Source of the DNA: an uncultured Dialister sp.
Lineage (GTDB): Bacteria; Bacillota; Negativicutes; Veillonellales; Dialisteraceae
Assembly: GCA_900547785.1 (NCBI GenBank)
Contig: URIB01000019.1
Coordinates: forward strand, 1-26,750
Direction: 5' to 3'
DNA length: 26,750 nt
A program made the position numbers and the translations under genes. The notes beneath the pieces were generated by a model. It was not told the DNA's origin, did not search any database, and saw only the letters and a program-made list of their open reading frames with translations. This document shows positions 13,884-21,665 of this stretch, piece by piece. The stretch's first letter is position 1; each line of letters starts with the position of its first letter.

Positions 13884-14579
13884 TTATTTTTGCCCATAGC
13901 TTGCGCCGGGACCGTGTTTTCTCCGGTAATGGGTATCCAGAATATATGACGGCATACCAGCGGCGGGATTCAGAAATTTCGTTTTCATCGCCATATTTGC
14001 CACCATTTCAAGAACGACCGCATGGTAAACCGCTTCCGCTGCATTTTTCCCCCATGCAAAAGGACCGTGATTCCTCACCAGTATCCCCGGTACGGCATCG
14101 ATATCCTGCTTTCTTTCTCTGACAGTTTCAAGAATGACTTGTCCCGTATGGGCTTCGTAGTCCGTTTCCGTTTCTTCTTTCGTGAGAACTCTTGTGCAAG
14201 GAATCTCGCCGTAAAAATAATCGGCGTGGGTCGTTCCGAGAGGAGGTATATCCATCCCCGCCTGTGCGAAAGCCACAGCGCAGGCAGAATGGGTATGGGT
14301 CACGCCGCCGATGGAAGGATAGGCATGGTACAGTGCCAGATGGGTAGCAGTGTCGGACGACGGTTTCCATTTACTCTCTATCACTGTCCCCGTTTCCAAA
14401 TCAACAACTACCATGTCTTCTCCCGTCATATTCTCATAAGGAATCCCCGACGGCTTAATGACAACCAGTCCTTTGTCGCGGTCAATTCCGCTCACATTGC
14501 CCCATGTATACATCACGACTTTTTGTTTCACCAATTCCAAATTCGCTTCACACACCTGCTTTTTCAACTCTTCCAGCAT
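13884..14579 (-). CDS. araD: L-ribulose-5-phosphate 4-epimerase (AraD/UlaF/SgbE family)
   Basis: 231-aa class II aldolase-fold, zinc-dependent epimerase converting L-ribulose-5-phosphate to D-xylulose-5-phosphate. The family motifs are intact: WGNVSGID (27-34), KPSGIPYE, SSDTATHLALYHAYP, the zinc ligands in THTHS (about 95 and 97), NHGPFAWG with the third His (about 171) and the C-terminal YGQK. It starts at 14579 behind AAGGGA. No arabinose, ascorbate or xylulose genes are near, so the substrate route is open. An inverted repeat at 14610-14645 lies in its leader. AraD and UlaF cannot be separated by sequence inspection alone. Confidence 0.88.
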   Translation of the reverse strand: MLEELKKQVCEANLELVKQKVVMYTWGNVSGIDRDKGLVVIKPSGIPYENMTGEDMVVVDLETGTVIESKWKPSSDTATHLALYHAYPSIGGVTHTHSACAVAFAQAGMDIPPLGTTHADYFYGEIPCTRVLTKEETETDYEAHTGQVILETVRERKQDIDAVPGILVRNHGPFAWGKNAAEAVYHAVVLEMVANMAMKTKFLNPAAGMPSYILDTHYRRKHGPGASYGQK

Positions 14580-14609
14580 TTTGATATCCCTTCTTTTCTA
14601 TGCGAACAC

Positions 14610-14646
14610 AAAAATAGAAATACCATATCTGATATTCCTATTTTTT
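14610..14646. promoter_or_regulatory. Inverted repeat upstream of the epimerase gene
   Basis: AAAAATAG-A-AATA (14610-14622) mirrors TATT-C-CTATTTTT (14633-14645), 12 of 13 positions, around CCATATCTGA. It lies 31 bases before the start codon, between a TATAAT-like box (14693-14698 on the - strand, weak -35) and the gene. It could be an operator or an attenuator, since T-rich tails follow on both strands. Confidence 0.45.
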
Positions 14647-14734
14647 GTTTTTTTAACCAAAAATATCTTATTTTATTTTACCAAAATCCGGAAAATTATA
14701 AAAACGGTAAACCTTACACCAAAAATGACTTGAT

Positions 14735-14779
14735 AAAAAAACAAAAAAGCTTGCAAACCCATTTGTTCACAAGCTTTTT
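14735..14779 (-). terminator. Intrinsic terminator of the ABC importer operon
   Basis: AAAAAGCTTG (14744-14753) pairs with CAAGCTTTTT (14770-14779); an inner CAAA/TTTG pair extends it. On the - strand it is followed by TTGTTTTTTT. It lies 5 bases past the ATPase stop. Confidence 0.85.
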
Positions 14780-14783
14780 ATTT

Positions 14784-15845
14784 CTATTCTTTTGACAAAT
14801 CTTCAATGAGCCATGCTTTTTCATGAGGGAAAGAGGCATAGCCTTCTCCGTCCAAAATGACACGCCCCGGATCAAATATGTCAATAATCCATTCTTTGTC
14901 CTGCCCGTCTTTAACGAAGTAACGGACTTTTTCTCCTAAAAACATCCGGTTTGCAATTCCGACTTTTATATTCACCTGTCCGGGTATTTCTTCTTTTGAA
15001 AGTTTAATGCATTCCGGACGAATACTCAGACAGTACTCCGTTCCCGGAGTGACTGCTTTTTCCGTTTTGATGACGGTATCGCTATAAAGGACGGAAGAAT
15101 TGTCATTTCCTTTGACGGAAAGTAAATTGGTCGTACCGATGAAATCGGCAACGAACGGTGTTTTCGGTTCGAAATAAATTTCCTGAGGTTTCCCGATTTG
15201 GTGGACAACGCCGCCTTTCAGAACAACAATCATATCCGACATGGACAATGCTTCCGATTGATCATGGGTGACATAAATCGTAGAGAGCCCCATTTTTTTC
15301 TGGATATCACGAAGTTCGACACGCACACTTTCACGAAGCTTAGCATCCAGATTAGAAAGCGGCTCGTCCAAAAGCAAAAGATCGGGATTCATAACGAGTG
15401 CACGGGCGACGGCGACACGCTGCTGCTGACCGCCGGACATCTGGTTCGGATACCTGTCTTCCATGCCTTTGAGCTGCATGAGTGACAGTGCTTCTTTGAC
15501 CCGTGTTTCTATTTCCTCTTTCGGTTTATGTTTGACCCGGAGTCCGTAGGAAACATTTTCAAAAACATTCATATGAGGAAATAAAGCGTATTCCTGAAAC
15601 ACCATCGCCGTATTTCTTCCATATGGGGGAATGCGTTCAATCCGTTTCCCTTTGAGAAGAATTTCACCCTCATCCGGTTCATAAAAACCCGCCACCATAC
15701 GGAGAAGTGTCGTTTTCCCGCAGCCTGACGGTCCAAGGAACGTCACAAAATGTCCCTTTTCAAAATCTATATCCACATCTTTGATGACATGGGTTTTTCC
15801 AAAGTATTTATTGATTTTTTTGAGTTGTAATACCAATTCAGACAT
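14784..15845 (-). CDS. fbpC: ABC transporter ATP-binding protein, iron(III)-type (FbpC-like)
   Basis: 353-aa ATPase energising the importer with the two upstream genes. Walker A GPSGCGKTT (38-46), Q-loop FQEYALF, signature MSGGQQQR (about 134), Walker B LLLLDEP (about 157) and the H-loop VTHDQ are intact. The C-terminal domain (about 235-353) is the TOBE/OB regulatory type found in FbpC, PotA and PhnT transporters. The start at 15845 has AGAGGTGG upstream; an ATG at 15875 overlaps the permease stop as ATGA but lacks a ribosome site. Iron is inferred from the binding protein; putrescine or 2-aminoethylphosphonate importers share this ATPase type. Confidence 0.85.
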   Translation of the reverse strand: MSELVLQLKKINKYFGKTHVIKDVDIDFEKGHFVTFLGPSGCGKTTLLRMVAGFYEPDEGEILLKGKRIERIPPYGRNTAMVFQEYALFPHMNVFENVSYGLRVKHKPKEEIETRVKEALSLMQLKGMEDRYPNQMSGGQQQRVAVARALVMNPDLLLLDEPLSNLDAKLRESVRVELRDIQKKMGLSTIYVTHDQSEALSMSDMIVVLKGGVVHQIGKPQEIYFEPKTPFVADFIGTTNLLSVKGNDNSSVLYSDTVIKTEKAVTPGTEYCLSIRPECIKLSKEEIPGQVNIKVGIANRMFLGEKVRYFVKDGQDKEWIIDIFDPGRVILDGEGYASFPHEKAWLIEDLSKE

Positions 15846-15871
15846 ATATCCACCTCTGTTTTGCACTGTGA

Positions 15872-17533
15872 TCATAAATCAAAAATATTGATTTTATCCC
15901 GCAGAATCAGCTTGACGATACCGAAAGTCAGATAAATGACGAGCATGATACCGACGGCGGTTGCACTGGCCGTCGCCAGAAATCCCTGGTTAGCAAGGCT
16001 CATGATATTGATAGATGCCAGATTCCATTCGGGTGATACGAGAAATATAACGGTGCTCAGTGTATTCATAGATCGCATAAAAGCGTATACAAAGCTGACC
16101 GACAGTGAACTTTTGAGCATGGGAAGAACGATTTTCCTAAAGGTTGTAAAGCTCCCCGCCCCCAAATTGGTGGACGCCTGTTCGAGAGAACCTTCGATTT
16201 GTTTCAATCCCGCTACGGCTTGACGATACCCCACGGGCAGTTGGCGGAGTGTCATACCGAGAATAATAATCGCTAAAGTCCCCGTCATTTCCAAGATACC
16301 GTCATTAAACGCAAGAATCATTGCCAAACCGATAAATGTGCCGGGCAAAGAAACGGGAAGCACGGCAAGGAAGTCGAGAAGTCCTCTGCCGGGGAATTTT
16401 TTCCTGAGCGTGAGAAACGCAAGTGCGATCCCTGCTACGGTAGCAATCGCGGCAGTCGCCATGGAAGCTATCCATGAATTGAGCATAACGCCCGAATTGA
16501 CGACACCTTCTTTAAAGTACTGCCAGGTAAATGTGTAGTCCGCACCGAACGAAACGGTAAATGCAAAGAGAATCACCACGCCGATAATCATAAGAATGCA
16601 GAGGCTTAAAAACATGCAAAAGGCAAAAAAGCAAGCTGTCGCAACAGGTCCTGTCGTGACACGGACAAGACCGGCTACGGGTTTCCCCGTCACCGTCACG
16701 TAGGAATTTTTTTCCAGATAATATCGCTGGATAAAGAAAACAATCAGTGTAGGAATGACAAGAAACACGGAAAGCGTCGCTCCCATCGGAAGATCCCAGG
16801 CTCCTGTCACCTGTGCATACGCTTCCGTAGCCAGTACATGGTAGTTACCGCCGACAAGCATAGGATTTCCGAAATCCGCCAATGAATTGATGGCTACCAG
16901 AAGGAACGCGCTTGCCAGTCCGGGTGTCGCAAGGCGAAGCGTCACCGTTCTGAAAAGATACCAGCCTTTCGCGCCCAGATTCTGTGCCGCCAGTTCCAGA
17001 TTCGGACTGATATTTTTTAATACGCCGGAAATGGTAATATACGCCAGCGGGAAAAAAGCGATGGACTGGGCTATCCAAAGACCTATCGGTCCGTAAAGGT
17101 CAACTTTCAGCCGGAGAAGCTCCCAAGTAATAAATCCCCGCCGGCCGAAAAGCATGATAAACGCAAGTCCGGTTACTACGGACGGCGCCATCGTCGGCAA
17201 AAGTGCCACCACCCGGAAAAACCGTTTGCACGGCATATTTGTATAATTCACACCGTAGGCGAAAATGAACCCGAAAACGATCGCCGTTCCCGTCGCCGCC
17301 AGAGAAGAAACGATCGTGTGAGTAAATACTTCTACAAACTCAGGGGCGGTCACTGCTCTTACCCAATCCGATCCGTCCGGAACGAAGAGAATCTTCGTAA
17401 ACGGATAAATGACGAAAACGGCAAAAACAATAAATACCGCCAAAATACTCAAAAGCAGAGGCGGTTCACGAAGAAGCACTTTCAGTTCCGCCATCATTCC
17501 GGTACGTTCATAGCCGGATGTCTTTTCTTTCAT
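15872..17533 (-). CDS. fbpB: ABC transporter permease, fused double-domain (FbpB/AfuB type)
   Basis: A 553-aa inner-membrane protein made of two homologous six-helix permease halves. Each half carries an EAA loop that docks the ATPase: ELAAQNLGAKGWYLFRTVTL (first half) and EQASTNLGAGSFTTFRKIVL (second half). The double-domain layout is typical of FbpB iron(III) permeases. GGAG lies 7 bases before the ATG at 17533; an ATG at 17539 is too close to it. It is preceded by an intercistronic hairpin (17655-17685) after the binding protein gene, and the ATPase follows. Confidence 0.88.
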   Translation of the reverse strand: MKEKTSGYERTGMMAELKVLLREPPLLLSILAVFIVFAVFVIYPFTKILFVPDGSDWVRAVTAPEFVEVFTHTIVSSLAATGTAIVFGFIFAYGVNYTNMPCKRFFRVVALLPTMAPSVVTGLAFIMLFGRRGFITWELLRLKVDLYGPIGLWIAQSIAFFPLAYITISGVLKNISPNLELAAQNLGAKGWYLFRTVTLRLATPGLASAFLLVAINSLADFGNPMLVGGNYHVLATEAYAQVTGAWDLPMGATLSVFLVIPTLIVFFIQRYYLEKNSYVTVTGKPVAGLVRVTTGPVATACFFAFCMFLSLCILMIIGVVILFAFTVSFGADYTFTWQYFKEGVVNSGVMLNSWIASMATAAIATVAGIALAFLTLRKKFPGRGLLDFLAVLPVSLPGTFIGLAMILAFNDGILEMTGTLAIIILGMTLRQLPVGYRQAVAGLKQIEGSLEQASTNLGAGSFTTFRKIVLPMLKSSLSVSFVYAFMRSMNTLSTVIFLVSPEWNLASINIMSLANQGFLATASATAVGIMLVIYLTFGIVKLILRDKINIFDL

Positions 17534-17649
17534 ACACATACTCCTTATAGAGCCGCCTGTTTTCCTGATGGTACGGAAATAAAGAACAATCCCGATTTCC
17601 TTTTCTGAAACAAGCCTTCCTTTCCTCAGGACGAAAAGAGAACTCCATG

Positions 17650-17685
17650 AATAAAAGTAACCCCCACCAACGGCGGAGGCTACTT
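17650..17685 (-). terminator. Intercistronic hairpin between binding protein and permease
   Basis: On the - strand 17685-17672 pairs with 17668-17655 over 14 bp with three G-U pairs and a 3-base loop, followed by TTATTC. It lies inside the operon, 15 bases past the binding-protein stop. Such partial terminators or 3'-end stabilisers commonly raise binding-protein level over permease level. Confidence 0.6.
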
Positions 17686-17699
17686 GAATGAATCATCGG

Positions 17700-18749
17700 T
17701 TATTCTGCAAAGAATGTATCACAATTCTTCTGCTTTTCCGCACCCGCTTTGACCAGGTCATAGGTTTTGAACAGCGGAATTTCTTTCAAAGGCTTCATGC
17801 CTTCCGGCGGAGCCACTTCAGGATTGCAGGCAATGCCGTGGGTCGTCTTGACCAGAATGTCTCCCGCTTCTTTGGTGAGAACGAAATCAATGAACGCTTT
17901 TGCTACATCTTCATTGGCTTTATTTTTGATCATACCGACCGGGCAAACCGTCCAGCCTGCCTGATCATAAATCGTGCTGACCAGTTTCTGTCCCTTGTTG
18001 CTGACCAGATTTTGATCGGAGATGAAGTTGACACAGATGAGATATTCGCCTGCCCCCGTTTTCTGTCCGGGCGTAAAGCCTGACGGTGTGAACTGGGCAA
18101 CCTGGGGTTTCAAGGCTTTCAGATACTCCCAGCCTTTTTCTTCTCCCATGCTCTGGAGAACAGAACTGATGAATGTATTTCCCGTTCCGGATTTACGGGG
18201 ATCGGGCATAATGATTTCCCCTTTAAATTCCGGTTTAATCAAATCTTCGAGTTTGGTCGGCGCTGCGATTCCTTTCGGTTTAAACTCTTCATTGAATCTC
18301 TTTTCGTTATAACCGATGGAAAGCACTTCCAGATAGGTGCCGTACCAGTATCCGTCTTTGTCCTGATATTCAGGCATAATCATTTTGGCATTCTTGGATT
18401 TATAAGCTTCCAAAAGTCCGTCAGCCGCCGCCTTTGCATGAGCATCCGCCGTACCGCCGAGCCAGATGTCCGCTTTCGGTGCATCTTTTTCCGCCGTGAT
18501 ACGTGCGAGCGCCTCACCGGTGGGAAGACGGATAAAGCTTACGCTCGCTCCCGTCCGCTTTTCAAACAAATCTTTCAATTCTTTCGCCGTATCTTCATGG
18601 AAAGATACATACATCACCAATTTTTTGCCTTTCAAATTCTGTCCGGCTTCCGCTTTTGCCGCATCTGACGATGATTTATCACCACCGCAACCTGATGCCA
18701 TCAATGCGATACCTGCCAGTGTACAAGCTGCCAGCGCTTTCCATTTCAT
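17700..18749 (-). CDS. ABC transporter substrate-binding lipoprotein, iron(III)-type (AfuA/FbpA-like)
   Basis: A 349-aa extracytoplasmic binding protein. The signal peptide ends in the lipobox LMASGC with Cys21 as lipid-attached residue, followed by a Gly/Ser-rich linker. The mature part has the COG1840-like pattern: KLVMYVSFHEDTAKELKDLFEKRTGASV, ADIWLGGTADAHA, GTYLEVLSIGYN and DPRKSGTGNTF. Most FbpA proteins use adjacent tyrosines for iron; here WYGTYLEV and other Tyr could serve, so iron is probable but phosphonate- or polyamine-like ligands are not excluded. The start at 18749 has GGAG 10 bases upstream; a GTG at 18758 is too close to it. It is the first gene of the importer operon. Confidence 0.85.
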   Translation of the reverse strand: MKWKALAACTLAGIALMASGCGGDKSSSDAAKAEAGQNLKGKKLVMYVSFHEDTAKELKDLFEKRTGASVSFIRLPTGEALARITAEKDAPKADIWLGGTADAHAKAAADGLLEAYKSKNAKMIMPEYQDKDGYWYGTYLEVLSIGYNEKRFNEEFKPKGIAAPTKLEDLIKPEFKGEIIMPDPRKSGTGNTFISSVLQSMGEEKGWEYLKALKPQVAQFTPSGFTPGQKTGAGEYLICVNFISDQNLVSNKGQKLVSTIYDQAGWTVCPVGMIKNKANEDVAKAFIDFVLTKEAGDILVKTTHGIACNPEVAPPEGMKPLKEIPLFKTYDLVKAGAEKQKNCDTFFAE

Positions 18750-19112
18750 CAAAAACACTCTCCTCTCAGACTCTAAAAAGTTTTACTTATCTTTTACAAT
18801 TCTATCATATAGTAGCTACCCGTTACACATGATTGCATTTTTAACATAAAAGAAGCTTTTATATATTCGAAAAAATCATGATAGGCTATGAATTTTATGG
18901 TTTTTCAGATTCTCTTCTTCTGTTTTTCTAAATAAGTATACTTTTATTTAACTTAAAGGCACTCTTATTCCGTTTGAGATATATTTTTTCTGTTTTAATT
19001 TTAACCGGACGCTAAAAACTGATATATTTCATATTATATTTTCTATCTTTCTATGACAAAGGAGGAAATAAGTTAATAGAACCCATCTTTTCGCCAGACG
19101 AAAACCTGACAT
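18750..19112. other. AT-rich intergenic region upstream of the ABC operon
   Basis: About 360 bases with no credible gene. Near the binding-protein gene the - strand has an extended -10 (TGATAGAAT, 18807-18799) with no clear -35, next to the palindrome GTAGCTAC (18812-18819). ATAAAAG/CTTTTAT (18846-18862) forms a small hairpin. At 19060-19066 there is an unattached AAAGGAGG on the + strand with no start codon after it, possibly a remnant of a lost gene. TTTTCG/CGAAAA (19088-19104) is another small hairpin. Confidence 0.5.
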
Positions 19113-19159
19113 AAAAACCATCCTCTCGCCGGTATGGTCTGTCGATGAAGATGGTTTTT
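19108..19159. terminator. Terminator of the penicillin-binding protein gene
   Basis: AAAAACCATC (19113-19122) pairs with GATGGTTTTT (19150-19159), 10 bp with a 27-base loop. On the - strand it follows the gene's stop and has a T-rich end. It is symmetric and could act in both directions. Confidence 0.6.
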
Positions 19160-19170
19160 CATTGTTACAT

Positions 19171-21237
19171 TCAGTTTTTAATACTTTCCGGAGAAGAACG
19201 ACCGGCTATTTTATCAAGGAGTTTATTTCCTGCCGCTTTGACTTTTTCTCCCAATTCTTTTTTCTTCTTTTTCTTTTCTTCTTCCTCTTTCTTCTTTGCT
19301 TCTTCTTTATCCCGCTTTTCTTTTTCCGCCCGGGCTTTCGCTATTTCCGCCGTGACGGCCGCCGGTATATCAAAACGTTTGGCAGGATACGTACGCTCGG
19401 CGGCGCTCATATACTCCCGCCAAATGACGGCAGGAATTGTACCGCCTGTATATCCCGCATTGGTCGATGCATCATCGCCGATCCAGACAGCGGTCGACAA
19501 ATTCGCTGTATAACCGGCAAACCACGCATCATGTTCCTCATCGGTCGTACCGGTTTTTCCCGCCGCTTCACGTCCGATATAAGCATTACCGCCCGTACCT
19601 CGTGAAATCACGTCTTCCAATACGCTCGTCAATTTCCAGGACGCTTTTTCGTCAACAACCTGCTTGCTTTCCGGAGTTCCCGTATTATCTTCTATAATAT
19701 TTCCGCTCCGGTCAATGACTTTAAGAATGATCTTCGGTTCCACAAGCCGTCCGCCGTTGGCAAAGACGCTGTAAGCTTTTGCCATATCCCAGACAGAAAC
19801 ACCGTTCGTAAGACCGCCCAAAGACATGGCCAGATTCATATCGTTATACGGCCCGTCCGTGACCAGTGAAGAAATTCCGCAATTTTTTGCCGTTTCAATA
19901 ATGCTACGGACTCCCACCCGATCCGCCAGATACACGGTGGGAATATTCATAGAATGAATTAGCGCTTCCGCTACGGTCGTCTTTCCGCCGGACGTGCCGC
20001 CGTAATTTTTCGGTGTCCAGCCTCCTCCGTAATTCTTCGCCTCATTGCTCAATGTATCGTAAAGATTCACATTGTTTTCAAAAGCGGTCAGGTACACGAA
20101 CGGTTTAAATGCCGAACCGGGCTGGCGTGTCATCTGCACCGCCCGATTGAAATGATCCTGTCCCCGTCCGCCGACCATGGCACGAACATAACCGGTCCCC
20201 ACTTCGACGGAAAGAAGTGCCCCCTGCGGCTGGGTCAATTTATTTTCATCCGTATACGCATCGGGAAGATTTCGTTGAAATGCCTCTTCCGCTTCTTTCT
20301 GCAAATCCAGGTCCAGTGTCGTATATACTTGAAGCCCTTCTTTATAAATAGCGTCGGAATCATACTTTTCACTGATTTGACGAATCACTTCATTCACGAA
20401 GTAAGAGGCAATACTGCCCGTATCTCTTCTTTCCTGAGGTTTTGCCAGATGCAGATCCGCTTCTTTCGCCGCCGCCGCATCCGCTTCCGTGATATACCCG
20501 TATTTGGCCATCTGGTCAAGAACAATACCCTGCCTGTATTTCGCCGCTTCCAGACTGCGGAAAGGCGAATAATAATTCGGACTGTTCGGAAGTCCGGCAA
20601 TCAGAGCTGCTTGGGGAAGTGTCAAATCTTTTGCATTTTTTCCGAAATAAACGCGCGATGCCGTTTCGATACCGTAACAGCCCTGACCGAAATAAATCTG
20701 ATTCATATATAGTTCAAGAATTTGTTTTTTCGTATATTCTTTTTCTATTTTTAACGCCAATATCACTTCCAAAACTTTTCGTTTCAGCGTCTGTTCCTGA
20801 TTTAAAAAAGCGTTTCGGGCAAGCTGCTGGGTGATGGTGCTTCCCCCCTGCCCCGTCGCATTACCGCTTACAATGTTGCTGAAAGCCGCACGGAGTATCC
20901 CCCTCGGATCTACACCGTGATGTTCATAAAACCGGACATCTTCCGCCGCCACAAAAGCATTTTGCAAATGCCCGGGCACTTCATCAATAGAAACGGGGAT
21001 GCGGTTTTCCTCCGCATGAACCGTGGTGATTAATTTCCCTTTCGCATCATAAATGAGAGACGATGCGTCCGGTGCAATATGGGTGGAAATATCGGGCAAA
21101 CCGCTGCTCACGGAAACAAAAAATCCCGCGCAAGCCCCTCCTATCGCAATCATGATGATGACAGCCAAGAAAAAAAATACTTTTTTCCAAGGGGATGTTT
21201 TTTTCCTGTGACTCCGGCGAATTTCAGAATTTTTCAT
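19171..21237 (-). CDS. pbpA: Class A penicillin-binding protein 1A (glycosyltransferase/transpeptidase)
   Basis: A 688-aa bifunctional peptidoglycan synthase. A short basic cytoplasmic N-terminus and one membrane helix (about 19-43) anchor it outside the membrane. The GT51 domain shows EDVRFYEHHGVDPRGI with the catalytic Glu, GGSTITQQLARN and KEYTKKQILELYMNQIYFG. The transpeptidase domain has SAFK (active-site Ser), SMN and KTGTT. The C-terminus is a Lys/Glu-rich likely coiled stretch (about 630-670), an unusual low-complexity tail. ATG 21237 has AGGAG upstream; an upstream ATG at 21354 would add 39 residues across the promoter and is rejected. An extended -10 (TGTTATAAT) lies at 21295-21287. 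Single-gene unit. The symbol is generic (ponA/mrcA elsewhere). Confidence 0.92.
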   Translation of the reverse strand: MKNSEIRRSHRKKTSPWKKVFFFLAVIIMIAIGGACAGFFVSVSSGLPDISTHIAPDASSLIYDAKGKLITTVHAEENRIPVSIDEVPGHLQNAFVAAEDVRFYEHHGVDPRGILRAAFSNIVSGNATGQGGSTITQQLARNAFLNQEQTLKRKVLEVILALKIEKEYTKKQILELYMNQIYFGQGCYGIETASRVYFGKNAKDLTLPQAALIAGLPNSPNYYSPFRSLEAAKYRQGIVLDQMAKYGYITEADAAAAKEADLHLAKPQERRDTGSIASYFVNEVIRQISEKYDSDAIYKEGLQVYTTLDLDLQKEAEEAFQRNLPDAYTDENKLTQPQGALLSVEVGTGYVRAMVGGRGQDHFNRAVQMTRQPGSAFKPFVYLTAFENNVNLYDTLSNEAKNYGGGWTPKNYGGTSGGKTTVAEALIHSMNIPTVYLADRVGVRSIIETAKNCGISSLVTDGPYNDMNLAMSLGGLTNGVSVWDMAKAYSVFANGGRLVEPKIILKVIDRSGNIIEDNTGTPESKQVVDEKASWKLTSVLEDVISRGTGGNAYIGREAAGKTGTTDEEHDAWFAGYTANLSTAVWIGDDASTNAGYTGGTIPAVIWREYMSAAERTYPAKRFDIPAAVTAEIAKARAEKEKRDKEEAKKKEEEEKKKKKKELGEKVKAAGNKLLDKIAGRSSPESIKN

Positions 21238-21286
21238 AAAATCCGACTCCTGATACAAATAATTATGATTTGATTTGATTTGTTCT

Positions 21287-21295
21287 ATTATAACA
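21287..21295 (-). promoter_or_regulatory. Extended -10 promoter of the PBP gene
   Basis: TGTTATAAT on the - strand has a perfect -10 with the TGn extension and no convincing -35. It is followed by triple AAATC direct repeats (about 21265-21280) in the leader. It excludes the longer N-terminal reading of the PBP gene. Confidence 0.65.
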
Positions 21296-21475
21296 TAACC
21301 GAATACAAGAAATTCGGGCACTTTTTTCTCTGCCGCCGAATTTTTCAGTTCCATTTTTCATTCCCCATGACAAAAAATTCCCTTTTTATATCCCTTATAA
21401 AAAAAACCTTTAACTGTTTTATTTTGTGAAACACTTCGTGAAACAGGAAACATTTCAACGGTTTCTTCAATCTCC

Positions 21476-21537
21476 GCCGCACCGGTAATCGAATTTTATG
21501 ATTTTCCGTGTCCCCCGATGCGGCACTTTTTTATTTC
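21476..21537 (+). terminator. Terminator-like hairpin with no upstream gene
   Basis: GCCGCACCGG (21476-21485) pairs with 21515-21524 (CCGATGCGGC) at nine of ten positions; an inner AATC/GATT (21487-21490, 21500-21503) adds structure. ACTTTTTTATTTC follows. It precedes the apparent nrdD promoter. It may end a short RNA, attenuate a longer nrdD leader or insulate nrdD. Confidence 0.5.
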
Positions 21538-21563
21538 GCCTGCCGCTATTCCTTTTCTTCCTG

Positions 21564-21600
21564 ATATGTTGTAACATAAATAACAGCACAATATGTTGTA
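21564..21600 (+). promoter_or_regulatory. nrdD promoter with two NrdR-box-like repeats
   Basis: ATATGTTGTA occurs twice, at 21564-21573 and 21591-21600. The second sits in GCACAATATGTTGTAT, close to the NrdR box consensus (ACACWATATATWGTGT). A promoter overlaps both: TTGTAA (21569-21574), 17 bp, TATGTT (21592-21597). NrdR repressors bind such paired boxes upstream of ribonucleotide reductase genes. The 27-bp repeat distance is not the commonest spacing, so this is probable rather than certain. Confidence 0.6.
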
Positions 21601-21665
21601 TGGGAAAACGTGCAACTTTCAATATTTGGTATTTTTTTAGATTATAGAATGGAGAGAAGGAAACC

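Larger units (their letters stand above)
21238..21665. other. Divergent intergenic region between PBP and nrdD
   Basis: About 430 bases with the PBP promoter, a direct repeat GTGAAACA (21426-21433 and 21438-21445), an unexplained + strand hairpin (21476-21537) and the nrdD promoter with NrdR-like boxes. No credible coding frame; the longer frames here only extend into the flanking genes. Confidence 0.6.
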
